A DNA stretch of 64,000 nt from JBBSEX01 sp038239345 (GCA_038239345.1 JBBSEX010000003.1:124001-188000); one strand, 5' to 3'. Counted from the stretch's first letter, positions 1-9,187 are shown. Notes: generated from the sequence alone by a model not told the origin. Numbers and translations: made by a program.

Positions 1-183
1 AGCGGCCAGAGATCCGATGTTCCAGAGGAAAACCAGGGCCGCGGCGGCGATGGAAGGCCAACTCGCCCTGAGGCGCATTGCGGCGCGATCACGGAGCAGG
101 AGTAGAAGAAAAATTCCGAAGAGAGCCGCACCGGCCGAATTTCCAATCATATTGACGAGTTGCGGTTCGTGAATATGGGGCAT
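1..183 (-). CDS. N-terminal part of a membrane protein, possibly a sensor histidine kinase (cut by window edge)
   Basis: An open frame starts with ATG at 183 on the minus strand and runs off the left edge after 61 codons. The visible protein begins MPHIHEPQLVNMIGNSAG and then has a hydrophobic segment of about 15 residues (AALFGIFLLLLL), a charged loop (RDRAAMRLR) and a second hydrophobic stretch, so it is an integral membrane protein. The opening resembles, from memory, the membrane N-termini of acidobacterial sensor histidine kinases, but no kinase domain lies inside the window. The function is therefore an inference. The gene is divergent from the TonB receptor, with about 180 bases between the two starts. 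Confidence 0.5.
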   Translation of the reverse strand, partial: MPHIHEPQLVNMIGNSAGAALFGIFLLLLLRDRAAMRLRASWPSIAAAALVFLWNIGSLAA

Positions 184-362
184 TCGTACTTTAATTGTAA
201 ATGCCTTGAACCCCTATGGGAATAGCGATTTTGAACTACAACGAAAGCTCCCCGGGGGCGGATTAGTTGCCGTTCATCTCCCTTTCTAGCCCGCTTGCGC
301 GCCACGGCGCCCGCTGCACGGGACGCATAGGTCAAGCCCGTCGATTCGGGCATTCTTGTGGA

Positions 363-2945
363 ATGAGGAAACTCGGGTTACAAGTCAGTTATGTGTTTTT
401 AGCAGGTCTTCTTTTAAGTCCCGCCTCGTTCACCCAATCCATTAATAGCGGAACGGTGGAGGGCACAGTCAAGGATCCTTCGGGCGCGATCATCAAGGGT
501 GCAACCGTCCAGATTCGCAGCGCGGTGACCGGTTATCAGCAAACCACCCCTACGGATTCCCAAGGACGATACCGCTTAAGCAACATCCCGCAGAATGCTT
601 ATATTCTTCGGGTGACCGCGGGTAGCTTTGCTCCACTGGTTCGAAGCGTCGACGTTCGCAGCTCCGTTCCGTCGAACGAAGACTTCGCACTGCAAGTGGC
701 GGGCGCGTCGCAGAGCGTCGTAGTGGAAGGTGACGCCGGGCTTCTTGAAACCGAACCCAGCGCACATCAGGACGTGGATCGGTCCAGTTTTTCGAAGCTT
801 CCAATTTTCAGCCCCGGCGGCGGTTTGAGCGAAGCGATCACTTACAGCAGCGGCGGAGTGGCCGCGGATGCCAATGGATTCTTTCATCCGTTGGGCGATC
901 ACGCCCAGGTTACCTTTGTCGTGGATGGACAGCCGATCAGCGATCAACAGAGTAAAGTTTTCTCCACGCAACTGCCGCTGAACGCGATTCAGAGTATGGA
1001 AATCATCTCCGGCTCGCCGGACGCGCAGTACGGTGATAAGTCGAGCCTGATTGTTAACAGCACGACGCGTTCCGGGCTGGGCGCACCGAAGGCTTTCGGC
1101 AATCTCTCGGCGAATTGGGGATCGTTTGGAACCGCCGGCGGAGACGCCTCATTCGGCATCGGAGGAGCCAAATACGGAAATTTCATTTCGCTTAGCGGCA
1201 TCCGCAGCGGCCATTTCCTGGACACGCCGGAATTTCTGCCCATCCACGATATCGGAAACAACGAAACTATCTTCGATCGCTTCGACTATCAACCAACAGC
1301 CCGCGACGCTTTCCATTTGAATCTGTTCACCGCTCGAAACTGGTTTCAAGCTCCCAACAGTTATGACCAGCTAAGCCAGGACCAGCGGCAGCGGGTGATG
1401 ACCTATAACATCGCCCCCGGCTATCAACACACTTTTAACGCCCATACACTGCTGACCGTCAACCCTTACCTGCGGCGCGATCAAGTGAATTATTATGGCA
1501 GCCGCGATCCGTTCGCCGACACACCAGTGACCGTGTCGCAAGATCGGTTTCTGACTAACTGGGGTATCAAGGCTGACATTTCCTACCAGCGCGGAATTCA
1601 CGATTTCAAGTTCGGGACGCAATTGCAGCAAACACGCTTGGTAGAGCACTTCACATTCGGCATCACCGATCCCACCTTCAATCCCGTTTGCCTCGATGGC
1701 GATCAGAATCCATTGCTGCTGCCTGGCGTTTCCGATCCCGATACGTGCTCGACCATCAATCCCACCTTTACCGGCAATCCAAATCTTCAACCAGGAATCG
1801 TTCTGTTCGATTTAAGCCGCGGTGGATCTCAGTTCAGCTTCCGTGGACGCAAAAATATCAACCAATATGCGTTCTATGTAGCCGATACAATTCGCCTTGG
1901 AAACTTCACAATCAACGCTGGCTTGCGTGACGATCAATACAATGGACTCTCGTCCGCAAATGGCGTTCAACCCCGCATCGGCGTTGCCTATCTTGTCAAG
2001 AAGACCGGAACCGTATTACGCGCCTCGTATGCCCGGACGTTCGAAACGCCGTTTAATGAGAATCTTATCCTGGCTAGCGGAACAGGCGCCGGCGGACTCG
2101 CTCAGAACGTATTCGGTTCGGCCAGCGAGCCGCTTCCCCCGGGAAATCGCAATCAGTTCAATACCGGAATTCAGCAGCGCATCGGGCGATGGCTCATTGT
2201 CGACGCTGACTACTTTTGGAAATACACAAACAACGCTTACGACTTCGACGTGGTATTCAATACGCCAATCACATTCCCGATCTCCTGGAAGAAATCCAAA
2301 TTGGATGGCGTTACAGCCCGAGTCAGCACCGTGGATCTGCACGGCTTCCAGGCCTACCTGACCCTGGGCCATACACGCGCCCGCTACTTCCCGCCGGAGA
2401 ATGGCGGCTTGGTTCCCCAATCCGATTTCGCTGGTTCCGTATTCCGAATCGATCATGATCAGGCGTATCAGCAGACCGTCGTCATGCGCTATCAAAGACC
2501 TCACAACGGGGAATGGATCGACTTTACCTGGCGCTATGACAGCGGTTTGGTGAATGGATCGGTGCCCGATATTGGCAGCGCCTTGGCTCTATCCGGCGCC
2601 CAACAGGCGGCGATTGGATTTTTCTGTGGCGGCATAATCGCCACGCGCGACAGTCCCATCGGCACATGCGATAGCGGCGGCGGTGCAACACGCATCAGCA
2701 TTCCAAAAGAGGGCACGGAGAATGACGACACAAACCCGCCCCGGGTGTCGCCACGCAACCTATTCAACATCGCCGTGGGAACCGACAATCTATTACATCG
2801 GGAAAGCGGTCCCAAGGTAACTCTTCGCTTCAGCGTGGAGAATCTGACGAATACGGTCAGCCTTTATAACTTTCTTTCGACGTTCAGTGGCACTCATTTC
2901 GTAGCGCCGCGGACTTATCAAATTGGTTTGGGATATAACTTCTAG
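363..2945 (+). CDS. TonB-dependent receptor, Oar-like, with carboxypeptidase-regulatory-like domain
   Basis: Outer-membrane receptor that probably imports a large substrate using TonB/ExbBD energy; the substrate is unknown. The frame is open from 267, but ATG 363 gives a clean signal peptide (MRKLGLQVSYVFLAGLLLSP), so this start is preferred; the protein is 860 residues. After the signal peptide comes a beta-sandwich domain (roughly residues 25-105, with GTVEGTVKDPSGAIIKGATV) typical of carboxypeptidase-regulatory-like domains in Bacteroidota and Acidobacteriota receptors. A plug-like region follows (about 125-230, with FVVDGQPISDQQ), then a long aromatic-rich barrel ending in a terminal phenylalanine (IGLGYNF), the usual outer-membrane barrel signature. 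No SusD partner is adjacent. The family is clear; the ligand cannot be read from sequence. Confidence 0.9.
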   Translation: MRKLGLQVSYVFLAGLLLSPASFTQSINSGTVEGTVKDPSGAIIKGATVQIRSAVTGYQQTTPTDSQGRYRLSNIPQNAYILRVTAGSFAPLVRSVDVRSSVPSNEDFALQVAGASQSVVVEGDAGLLETEPSAHQDVDRSSFSKLPIFSPGGGLSEAITYSSGGVAADANGFFHPLGDHAQVTFVVDGQPISDQQSKVFSTQLPLNAIQSMEIISGSPDAQYGDKSSLIVNSTTRSGLGAPKAFGNLSANWGSFGTAGGDASFGIGGAKYGNFISLSGIRSGHFLDTPEFLPIHDIGNNETIFDRFDYQPTARDAFHLNLFTARNWFQAPNSYDQLSQDQRQRVMTYNIAPGYQHTFNAHTLLTVNPYLRRDQVNYYGSRDPFADTPVTVSQDRFLTNWGIKADISYQRGIHDFKFGTQLQQTRLVEHFTFGITDPTFNPVCLDGDQNPLLLPGVSDPDTCSTINPTFTGNPNLQPGIVLFDLSRGGSQFSFRGRKNINQYAFYVADTIRLGNFTINAGLRDDQYNGLSSANGVQPRIGVAYLVKKTGTVLRASYARTFETPFNENLILASGTGAGGLAQNVFGSASEPLPPGNRNQFNTGIQQRIGRWLIVDADYFWKYTNNAYDFDVVFNTPITFPISWKKSKLDGVTARVSTVDLHGFQAYLTLGHTRARYFPPENGGLVPQSDFAGSVFRIDHDQAYQQTVVMRYQRPHNGEWIDFTWRYDSGLVNGSVPDIGSALALSGAQQAAIGFFCGGIIATRDSPIGTCDSGGGATRISIPKEGTENDDTNPPRVSPRNLFNIAVGTDNLLHRESGPKVTLRFSVENLTNTVSLYNFLSTFSGTHFVAPRTYQIGLGYNF

Positions 2946-2960
2946 CTGCGCTCACGAGAT

Positions 2961-2985
2961 CCGGGCGAGGTGTAGCTTCGCCCGG
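2961..2985 (+). terminator. Hairpin after the TonB receptor gene
   Basis: CCGGGCGA (2961-2968) pairs with TCGCCCGG (2978-2985) across a 9-base loop, 16 bases after the receptor stop codon. No run of T follows, so classical intrinsic termination is uncertain. It may instead be a mRNA 3' stabiliser or a Rho-assisted site. Confidence 0.4.
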
Positions 2986-3055
2986 GTTGAGAAGCCCGCA
3001 TCCCGGCCCAGAATTCGTTTCTCTACCGGTGAATCACCTGAGCTATCATCAAGGC

Positions 3056-4144
3056 ATGCGGGCCTTGACCCGAAGGTCCTTCCTTTCTTCGCTGTCCTTT
3101 CCCTTGCTTGCGGCTACTAGAGACAAGACGCAGACTCTGCCATCGGAGTCTCTCAAATACAGCGACCGGGCCACGGAACTAGCCCTGACCCGTCTTACAG
3201 ACCCCGTCCATACCAGCTTTCTGCCGGCTAGCTACAATCGTCCAGTATCTCGCCGGGGCAACTTTCTCTTGCATTCCTCGGATCGCGGCGGCACGCAACA
3301 GATCTATCGAATGGATCTGAAATCGGGTCAAATGCGCCAGCTTACCGACGCCCAGGGCCTGGATCCGCTGTCGGTTACGCTTTCGGGCGATGAGCGAAAT
3401 TGCTGTTACGTAGACGGACGGTCCGTCGTCCTGTTGTCCTTTGCGACGGGGAAATCGCGAGAGATCTACCGGATCCCCGACGGAGCTGAGCGAACTCCCG
3501 GTTTTAGCGCAGCCGAGGATGGACTCTACGCCACGTTAGTCGAGCGAAAGGGCGATCGTTACCGGCTGCAGTTGGTGGATTTGGCGCGTGGAGCGGCGAG
3601 AACAATCGTAGAAGCGACGGAGGAGATCAGCCATCCGGTCCCACGGCCGAAGCGTGCGGGCGTGCTCTATCGACGTGGTGGCGACCTGTGCTTGGTGAAC
3701 TACGATGGAGAACAAAACCACCACTTGAAACTAACCGTGGGGGGCCTGGGGATGGCTCTGTGGGCGCCCGATGGACACGCCGTGCACTACCTGAATCTAC
3801 CGGAAGATAGAAAGCGACTCAACAATATACGCGAGCTTGTACCCGACACGAACGAAGAACAACTGGTCAGCAGCACGAGCCAGTTCGTTAGTTTCGGTTC
3901 GAACGGGGATGCCAGCGTTTTCGTCGGGGCCAGCGCCAGCAAAGCCTCCCCTTATATCCTGATCCTTGTGCGTTCCGTCAAACGCGAATTGACGCTCTGC
4001 GAGCACCGCGCGAGCGACCCCGCTATGGTTACGCCAATTTTCTCGCCCAACAGCCAGCGCATCTTTTTTCAGAGTGATCAACATGGGAAGTCAGCCATTT
4101 ACACGATGTCGGTGGAACGGTTAGTAGAGCAAACCGAATCCTGA
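3056..4144 (+). CDS. TolB/oligogalacturonate-lyase-like beta-propeller protein with Tat-like signal
   Basis: The frame opens at 2987 but ATG 3056 starts a protein beginning MRALTRRSFLSSLSFPLLAA, which has a twin-arginine (RRSFL) export motif followed by a hydrophobic core. That start gives 362 residues. The mature part carries repeated short blades with the WD40-like pattern of TolB and oligogalacturonate lyase propellers (for example SSDRGGTQQIYRMDLKSG near residue 80, and FSPNSQRIFFQSDQHG near the C-terminus). Such propellers act in the periplasm as binding platforms or, in the lyase branch, in pectin fragment breakdown. I see no proof of catalytic residues, so lyase activity is not claimed. 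It follows the TonB receptor by about 110 bases and may be co-expressed with it. Confidence 0.65.
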   Translation: MRALTRRSFLSSLSFPLLAATRDKTQTLPSESLKYSDRATELALTRLTDPVHTSFLPASYNRPVSRRGNFLLHSSDRGGTQQIYRMDLKSGQMRQLTDAQGLDPLSVTLSGDERNCCYVDGRSVVLLSFATGKSREIYRIPDGAERTPGFSAAEDGLYATLVERKGDRYRLQLVDLARGAARTIVEATEEISHPVPRPKRAGVLYRRGGDLCLVNYDGEQNHHLKLTVGGLGMALWAPDGHAVHYLNLPEDRKRLNNIRELVPDTNEEQLVSSTSQFVSFGSNGDASVFVGASASKASPYILILVRSVKRELTLCEHRASDPAMVTPIFSPNSQRIFFQSDQHGKSAIYTMSVERLVEQTES

Positions 4145-4201
4145 CAGTAAGTGTTGGCCCCGGCTGAAGCTTCTCTATAGGATCAATCTGTATTACCGGG
4201 T

Positions 4202-5689
4202 TTATCGCATGGAGGGGAAAATGGGACGTAAAGCGGGGTAGAGGCTGCGATATACCTCATAGCCCTCGGCATAAGCGGCGGCAATTTCCGGCTGCGGTTC
4301 CATCGTCTCTACTTCGCGCACCACCGCCCGGCAAGCTTCTGTAACCGACGAGTAAGCCGCGGTGCCTACCATCGCCAGTAGAGCCGCCCCGTACGCCGAC
4401 CCTTCCGTTGTTGCCAAAGTGACCACGCGTTTATTGAACACATTCGCCAGCATCTGCCGCCAGAATGCGCTTTGCGCCCCGCCCCCCGATACCCGCACGG
4501 AAGCAACTTTCGCCCCAAGCTTCTCAATCAACTCGAGGCCATCTTTCTGGCTATACGAAACGCCTTCGATCAGCGCCCGGATCAGATCGGCGCGTGTGTG
4601 GCTGGCCGTCAATCCGATCCAGCCGCCGCGAGCCTTCGGGTCGAGATGCGGGGTACGTTCGCCCATCAAATAAGGAAGCCAGAATAAGCCTTGCGATCCG
4701 GCGGGGGAATTGGCGGCCTGCGCGGTCAGTTCATCGTACGGCACGCCAGGAGCAAGCTGATTGCGGAACCATTGCAAGCTTAATCCGGCGCCTTGCGTCA
4801 CGCCCATCGCATGCCACGCTCCGGCGACAGCGTGACAGAAAGTGTGTACCGCGCCGCGCGGATCGTATGCCGGCTCGGTGAGATGGGCAAACACCACGCC
4901 CGACGTGCCGATGGTGCATGAAACAAGCCCAGGCTCAACGACGCCGCTGCCAACCGCGCTCGCCGCCTGATCGCCTGCCCCGGCCACCACCGGAGTACCG
5001 GCCGCAAGTCCCGTGATCGCGGCGGCCATGGCGCTTACCACGCCCGTCACCTCATGCGATTCATAGGCACGCGGCAAGATCGTTTCATCGATATTTAACT
5101 GCGCGGCCACAGCGAGCGCCCAACGGCGGTTCACAACATCGAAGAGGCCCGTACCGGAAGCGTCGGCGACGTCGGTGGCATACTCGCCGGTCAGTTGATA
5201 GCGGATGTAGTCTTTTGGCAATAGCAGGTGTCGGATTCGCTTGTAACTCCCCGGATCGTGATCACGCACCCAGAGCAACTTGGGCAACGTAAACCCGGTA
5301 AGCATGGGGTTGGCGATTGCCGCCAGTATAGCCGCTTTACCAATTGTCCGCTCAATATACTCGACCTGAGCTTGGCTCCGTTGATCGCACCAGATCAGTG
5401 CTGGACGAACGACATGAGAGGCATCGTCGAGCAAGGTTAGTCCATGCATCTGTCCCGACAAACCTACGCCCGCGATATCTTTAGCGGTTGCGCCGCTTTC
5501 TTTCAGCACGCCGCCGATAGCCTTGCGGGCTGCCGCCCACCAGTCTTCCGGACGTTGCTCGGCCCATAGCGGATGTTCCATGCGCATCGGCTCATGGTCC
5601 ACGGTTGAGCCGAAGCGCACGATTCCCGAGGCGTCGACCAGTAAAGCCCGTGTACCGCCTGTGCCAACATCAATACCCAACCAATACAT
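4202..5689 (-). CDS. xylB: Xylulokinase (FGGY carbohydrate kinase)
   Basis: Cytoplasmic kinase converting D-xylulose plus ATP to xylulose 5-phosphate, feeding the pentose phosphate pathway. The 495-residue length matches the family. The N-terminus has the FGGY phosphate-1 motif (MYWLGIDVGTGGTRALLVD), followed by the substrate-side segment GLSGQMHGLTLLD and, near residue 235, VAGAGDQAASAVGSG. The C-terminal domain has the adenosine motif VSGGGAQSAFWRQMLANV. The QMHG segment is what points to xylulokinase rather than glycerol or gluconate kinase. The gene starts 11 bases downstream of the ROK kinase stop on the same strand, so the two are probably co-transcribed as a sugar-phosphorylation pair. 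No xylose isomerase is nearby. Confidence 0.9.
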   Translation of the reverse strand: MYWLGIDVGTGGTRALLVDASGIVRFGSTVDHEPMRMEHPLWAEQRPEDWWAAARKAIGGVLKESGATAKDIAGVGLSGQMHGLTLLDDASHVVRPALIWCDQRSQAQVEYIERTIGKAAILAAIANPMLTGFTLPKLLWVRDHDPGSYKRIRHLLLPKDYIRYQLTGEYATDVADASGTGLFDVVNRRWALAVAAQLNIDETILPRAYESHEVTGVVSAMAAAITGLAAGTPVVAGAGDQAASAVGSGVVEPGLVSCTIGTSGVVFAHLTEPAYDPRGAVHTFCHAVAGAWHAMGVTQGAGLSLQWFRNQLAPGVPYDELTAQAANSPAGSQGLFWLPYLMGERTPHLDPKARGGWIGLTASHTRADLIRALIEGVSYSQKDGLELIEKLGAKVASVRVSGGGAQSAFWRQMLANVFNKRVVTLATTEGSAYGAALLAMVGTAAYSSVTEACRAVVREVETMEPQPEIAAAYAEGYEVYRSLYPALRPIFPSMR

Positions 5690-5700
5690 GGGTCGCCCTT

Positions 5701-6627
5701 TTAATGATTGGGAAATTGCTGCTGGAACGGCAAATATGCCGCGCCGTACAGACCGGCCTCACCGCCGAGCGTCGCTTTTTCCACTCGCGTTTTGGCATAG
5801 CGATAAGTAAACGATCGCTGCGAGATCTCACGAAACATCGTGGGTGCGAAGAAGTCCCAGGCGGGCAAAACGCCTCCGCTCAGCAGGTAAAGCGGATAGT
5901 TGAAGATATTCACTAGCGTGCCAAGCGCGATGCCAAGCGCACTGCCCATGGATGTAAAGATCATCAGCGCGCGTTCATTGCCGTCTTTCGCCAACTGATA
6001 AACGCCCTCTGCCGTCAGGTCGCTGCCCAGGCTGAGCAACTTCGCCATGCTGGCGATCGCGGTAGCCGACGCGTGCTTCTCCAGACATCCATAATTTCCG
6101 CAACCGCATGGATTCCCGTTAGGCATTACCGTCATGTGGCCGAGTTCGCCGGCCATACCCAGGAACCCATGCAGGACGCGTCCATGAGAAATGATGCCAC
6201 CGCCGATTCCGGTTCCTAGCGTAAGTAAGATAAGGTCGTCGACGTCTTTACCGGCTCCGATCCACTTTTCGCCGAGGGCCGCGGCGTTGGCGTCATTTTC
6301 CAAAATCACCTGGGTGCCTAGTTCTTTTTCGATATAATCACGGACCGGAAAATCGTCGAATCCGGGCAGATTATTGGAGCCTACGATCAATCCCTTTTCC
6401 ATATGAATGAAGCCCGGGACGCCAATTCCTACTCCAGCGAAACGATGAGAATGGGTGTTATCTCGCAACTTGCGGATCGCCGCGACCATATCGCTGCTAA
6501 CCGCTTCGCGCCCGGCGGAAAGTTGTGTAGTGCCGGTGATTTTATCCAGCATCCTGCCGTCTTGGTTGACGGCGGCGGCGCGCAAGTTGGTACCGCCCAA
6601 GTCGACGCCGATTGAAAATTCAGACAT
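5701..6627 (-). CDS. ROK-family sugar kinase (glucokinase-like)
   Basis: Cytoplasmic ATP-dependent hexokinase of the ROK family, most like glucokinase. The 308-residue protein opens with the phosphate-binding loop (IGVDLGGTNLRAAAV). Further along are the catalytic region ENDANAAALGEKWIGAG and the second glycine-rich loop LTLGTGIGGGII. The ROK signature with its zinc-binding cysteines, CGCGNYGCLEKHAS, follows around residue 175. There is no N-terminal helix-turn-helix, so this is an enzyme and not a ROK repressor. It lies directly upstream of xylB on the same strand and likely leads that operon. Glucose is the most probable substrate, but other hexoses or amino sugars are possible. Confidence 0.85.
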   Translation of the reverse strand: MSEFSIGVDLGGTNLRAAAVNQDGRMLDKITGTTQLSAGREAVSSDMVAAIRKLRDNTHSHRFAGVGIGVPGFIHMEKGLIVGSNNLPGFDDFPVRDYIEKELGTQVILENDANAAALGEKWIGAGKDVDDLILLTLGTGIGGGIISHGRVLHGFLGMAGELGHMTVMPNGNPCGCGNYGCLEKHASATAIASMAKLLSLGSDLTAEGVYQLAKDGNERALMIFTSMGSALGIALGTLVNIFNYPLYLLSGGVLPAWDFFAPTMFREISQRSFTYRYAKTRVEKATLGGEAGLYGAAYLPFQQQFPNH

Positions 6628-6706
6628 GAGCCCGAATCATAACAGACTGTCAATCGGACACGTGGATTTTGCCGGAATTGATTCGGGCCGGATGGCTTTA
6701 TCCGTT

Positions 6707-7570
6707 TCACTTTCCTGCCGGAAGCAGGCCGAGTTGCTTGCCGATGAGGCGATCGAGAAGTCGTTTCGGAAGGTGCATGGGAATGGTCCAGTTCTTGAAT
6801 TCTTGCCGGACGACCGTGTAACAAACTTTCGGTTTTCTGACGGTGAGCGCCGTGTGGACTGCCTCGCCAATACTACGCGGGTGGAGGCCTTTACGGCCCT
6901 CGGCGATAAAGTATTTTATGAAGCCATTAAGGCTGGCGGCATAGTCTGTATGACGATAGATTTCGAGGTTCTCGGCTTCTGCTTTGTCTAATATCGGGGT
7001 ATTGACGTATCCCGGTTCGATCAGAATCACGTCGATTCCGTAGAGCAGGAGTTCACGGCGGAGAGATTCCGACATTCCTTCAAGAGCGTGTTTAGAGGCG
7101 ACGTAAGCGCCCAGAAAGGGAGCTCCCATTTTCCCTCCAACAGAGCTGATGTTGATAATGCGCCCCGGGCTTGCTTGCCGTGTGCGGTCAGCCCCCAATA
7201 GCTTCGCGAAGGCCTGGGTAACCAGCAATGGAGAGATTAAATTTACTTCGAGCTGCCGGCGAAACTCCTCTAACGGCAGATGAAGGAGCGGACCAACAAC
7301 GGAGATCCCGGCATTGTTGACGAGGCCGGCGAGGTTTGACTGCCCCAAAGATTCGCGCACTTGATCGGCGGCCCGCATCACCGCCGGCTGATCGGTGACG
7401 TCCATAAGAAGGGGTGTGAATGCCTTACCAAACTCGGCTTGTAAGCGGTCCCCATCAGCCTGTTTACGGACCGTGCCAAACACGTTGAATCCCTTTTCGA
7501 CGAGCACGCTGGCGATTTCCCATCCAATTCCGGAGGAGGCTCCCGTGACTACGATTGATTTTGTCGTCAT
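6707..7570 (-). CDS. SDR-family oxidoreductase
   Basis: Classical short-chain dehydrogenase/reductase. The chosen ATG at 7570 is preceded by a strong ribosome site (AAGGAG, 5-6 bases upstream); the frame itself opens slightly earlier at 7588. The N-terminus has the cofactor motif TGASSGIGWEIA, then NNAGISVVG, a catalytic serine in NISSVGGK, and the YVASKHALEG catalytic Tyr-Lys pair. The C-terminal third (HPRSIGEAVHTALTVRKPK) resembles the 17-beta-hydroxysteroid/retinol dehydrogenase-like group, but the substrate is unknown. It is divergent from a TetR regulator starting at 7672, and the promoter of this gene lies inside the palindrome-rich gap. The natural inference is that the TetR protein represses this enzyme. 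Confidence 0.85.
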   Translation of the reverse strand: MTTKSIVVTGASSGIGWEIASVLVEKGFNVFGTVRKQADGDRLQAEFGKAFTPLLMDVTDQPAVMRAADQVRESLGQSNLAGLVNNAGISVVGPLLHLPLEEFRRQLEVNLISPLLVTQAFAKLLGADRTRQASPGRIINISSVGGKMGAPFLGAYVASKHALEGMSESLRRELLLYGIDVILIEPGYVNTPILDKAEAENLEIYRHTDYAASLNGFIKYFIAEGRKGLHPRSIGEAVHTALTVRKPKVCYTVVRQEFKNWTIPMHLPKRLLDRLIGKQLGLLPAGK

Positions 7571-7587
7571 ATATCTCCTTGGTTCCA

Positions 7588-7604
7588 CTGTATTTTTTAT
7601 ACAG
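7588..7604. promoter_or_regulatory. Inverted repeat CTGTAT-N5-ATACAG in SDR/TetR intergenic region
   Basis: A perfect 6-base inverted repeat with a 5-T spacer sits in the 5' leader of the SDR gene, just ahead of its ribosome site. Two further palindromic cores in the same gap are ATGTACAT (7619-7626) and TGTACA (7656-7661). TetR proteins bind as dimers to such palindromes next to their own gene, so these are the best operator candidates. As a transcript, the 7588-7604 repeat could also form a small hairpin before the SDR start. Confidence 0.5.
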
Positions 7605-7624
7605 CGTACACCTTGATAATGTAC

Positions 7625-7653
7625 ATCGTATATCTTGCCAAGTTGTTTGTCAA
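7625..7653 (-). promoter_or_regulatory. Sigma-70-type promoter of the SDR gene
   Basis: On the minus strand TTGACA (7653-7648) is followed after exactly 17 bases by TACGAT (7630-7625), a near-ideal -35/-10 pair pointing at the SDR start at 7570. The palindrome ATGTACAT (7619-7626) overlaps the -10 element and TGTACA (7656-7661) lies just upstream of the -35, so a bound TetR dimer could block polymerase. Confidence 0.6.
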
Positions 7654-7671
7654 CGTGTACAGTGTTCTTCT

Positions 7672-8256
7672 ATGCCCTATCCATCCAAAACAGATCGACA
7701 GACAATTCTTGCGACTGCCATGGACCAGGTAAAGAGAAATGGCATCGGCGGGCTCGCAATACGGAGCTTGGCCGCCGCGTTGGGCGTGGCTCCAAACGCG
7801 TTGTACCGATACTTTTCCAACCTTGCCGCCTTGGAAGCGGCTCTGGCGGATGAAAGTCGCCGCCGTCTGCAGGAAGTACTACAAAAAGCGGCGGGAAATA
7901 AGGCCCCCGAAGAGGCGATTCGAAGCATCGCGAAAGCCTATGTGCGGTTTGCGCGAGAACATCCCCAGGTATTCTCCCTCACGCTGCTGCCGTCCCCTAC
8001 CGAATCGGAAGGGGAAGCAATGCACTTACAATCGTGGCGCTTTGTACTGGGGCAGGTCGCCCGCATCTACGGTGAGAAAAAGGCCCCGCGGGCAGCGGTA
8101 ACGTTGTGGGCGTTTCTGCATGGTATGGCGGTGTTAGAGGCGGCGAAAGTGCTCGGGGAGCGGAAACCTTTGAGCAGCTTCGAATTTGGATTGCGAATGT
8201 GGGTCGAGGCCGCCACGGGAAGAGATCAGTCCACAATCAAACGCTCAGAGGGATAG
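7672..8256 (+). CDS. TetR/AcrR-family transcriptional regulator
   Basis: A 194-residue DNA-binding regulator. ATG 7672 gives the usual TetR opening (MPYPSKTDRQTILATAMDQ); the frame is open further upstream without a better start. The helix-turn-helix occupies about residues 20-55 (GGLAIRSLAAALGVAPNALY followed by RYFSNLAALEAAL). The rest is a helical effector-binding domain that includes a TetR_C-like segment (HPQVFSLTLLPSP). It is divergent from the SDR gene at 6707-7570, with about 100 bases of shared promoter region containing several palindromes. By family analogy it is probably a ligand-released repressor of that SDR gene and of itself. The inducer cannot be predicted. Confidence 0.85.
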   Translation: MPYPSKTDRQTILATAMDQVKRNGIGGLAIRSLAAALGVAPNALYRYFSNLAALEAALADESRRRLQEVLQKAAGNKAPEEAIRSIAKAYVRFAREHPQVFSLTLLPSPTESEGEAMHLQSWRFVLGQVARIYGEKKAPRAAVTLWAFLHGMAVLEAAKVLGERKPLSSFEFGLRMWVEAATGRDQSTIKRSEG

Positions 8257-8281
8257 CATTTTTCAATCGCCGGCCAAATGA

Positions 8282-9046
8282 CTACGGCTTCGATTCGTCT
8301 TTTTTCACGGGCGCCGCTGGCATTGCAAACAGGGCGCTATCGATTGCCGTATTCGCCTCTATTTTTTCCACCTTCATCGACATCACGACGTTTCCATTCG
8401 CCTTCTGCACCATCGTGAACGGTTCCATCACGCCGTTTACCGGCTTGTAGTCGCTGGGCAGCGTTTCCACTTCGAATGACTGGCCCATTTGAGCCCGCGA
8501 TGTGGATGATTTCATTTCCAGAAAGGTAGAGATATCGAGGAATTGGTTTTCCACTACGCCATTCTTCTTGGTAATTTTAAGGTTGTATGCCGGTCCGGTC
8601 TCGATGTCCGCTTTCCCCACAAGCTGGACTTTGTGGCCCTTGGCTTTGTAATCCACCAATACGCCATCGATGTCGGCATCGCTTTCCATCTGCTTCTGTT
8701 CGTCGGCTCCCGCCTTCTGTGCCTCGGGATTTCCTTGCATTGGATTGACCGTCCACGCCGTATCGCCGTCATAGGACTGGATAAAGCCTTTGCCCTGTAA
8801 AACCATATCCAGACGAACCAGATTCGGCCGCTTGGTCCGCACCGTGATGGGCGCTTCCAATTGGCCGCCTAATAACGCCGTGCCGGTGATCTTCAAAGTC
8901 TGAATAGCCCGAATCTTTTCCAGGCCGCCGCGGGCGTCAATGTGCTTCCTGATGATCTCATCGACCGGAGGCAGCCCGTCTTGAGCCCGAATCGCTCCAG
9001 AAAAGACCAGTCCCAGAGCGAAAGCGAGCACGGCAATTTTGCGCAT
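8282..9046 (-). CDS. Secreted LolA-like (outer-membrane lipoprotein-sorting-like) protein
   Basis: 254 residues with a clear signal peptide (MRKIAVLAFALGLVFSGAIRAQ). The mature part starts PPVDEIIRKHIDARGGLEKIRAIQTLKITG, split here by function: a short helix with a conserved ARGG turn, then antiparallel strands (VRTKRPNLVRLDM, YDGDTAWTVNP). This is the half-barrel pattern of LolA/LolB-like and DUF2092-type proteins, common in Acidobacteriota. Such proteins bind lipid or hydrophobic ligands in the periplasm. No LolB or lipoprotein ABC transporter genes are near, so true LolA function is doubtful. It ends 25 bases from the convergent end of the TetR gene. Confidence 0.6.
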   Translation of the reverse strand: MRKIAVLAFALGLVFSGAIRAQDGLPPVDEIIRKHIDARGGLEKIRAIQTLKITGTALLGGQLEAPITVRTKRPNLVRLDMVLQGKGFIQSYDGDTAWTVNPMQGNPEAQKAGADEQKQMESDADIDGVLVDYKAKGHKVQLVGKADIETGPAYNLKITKKNGVVENQFLDISTFLEMKSSTSRAQMGQSFEVETLPSDYKPVNGVMEPFTMVQKANGNVVMSMKVEKIEANTAIDSALFAMPAAPVKKDESKP

Positions 9047-9187
9047 AGCCTTAGCTTATACGTGATTTCATCGAAGCCGCCCGGAATATTTAGGATTTCT
9101 TGGTAATTGGTAATCACCGCCGGGAACTTTTCGGCGGCAGCAGGTGTCTATCCAATTAGGTAAAATTGCAATCGAAGGGCGCATAGA

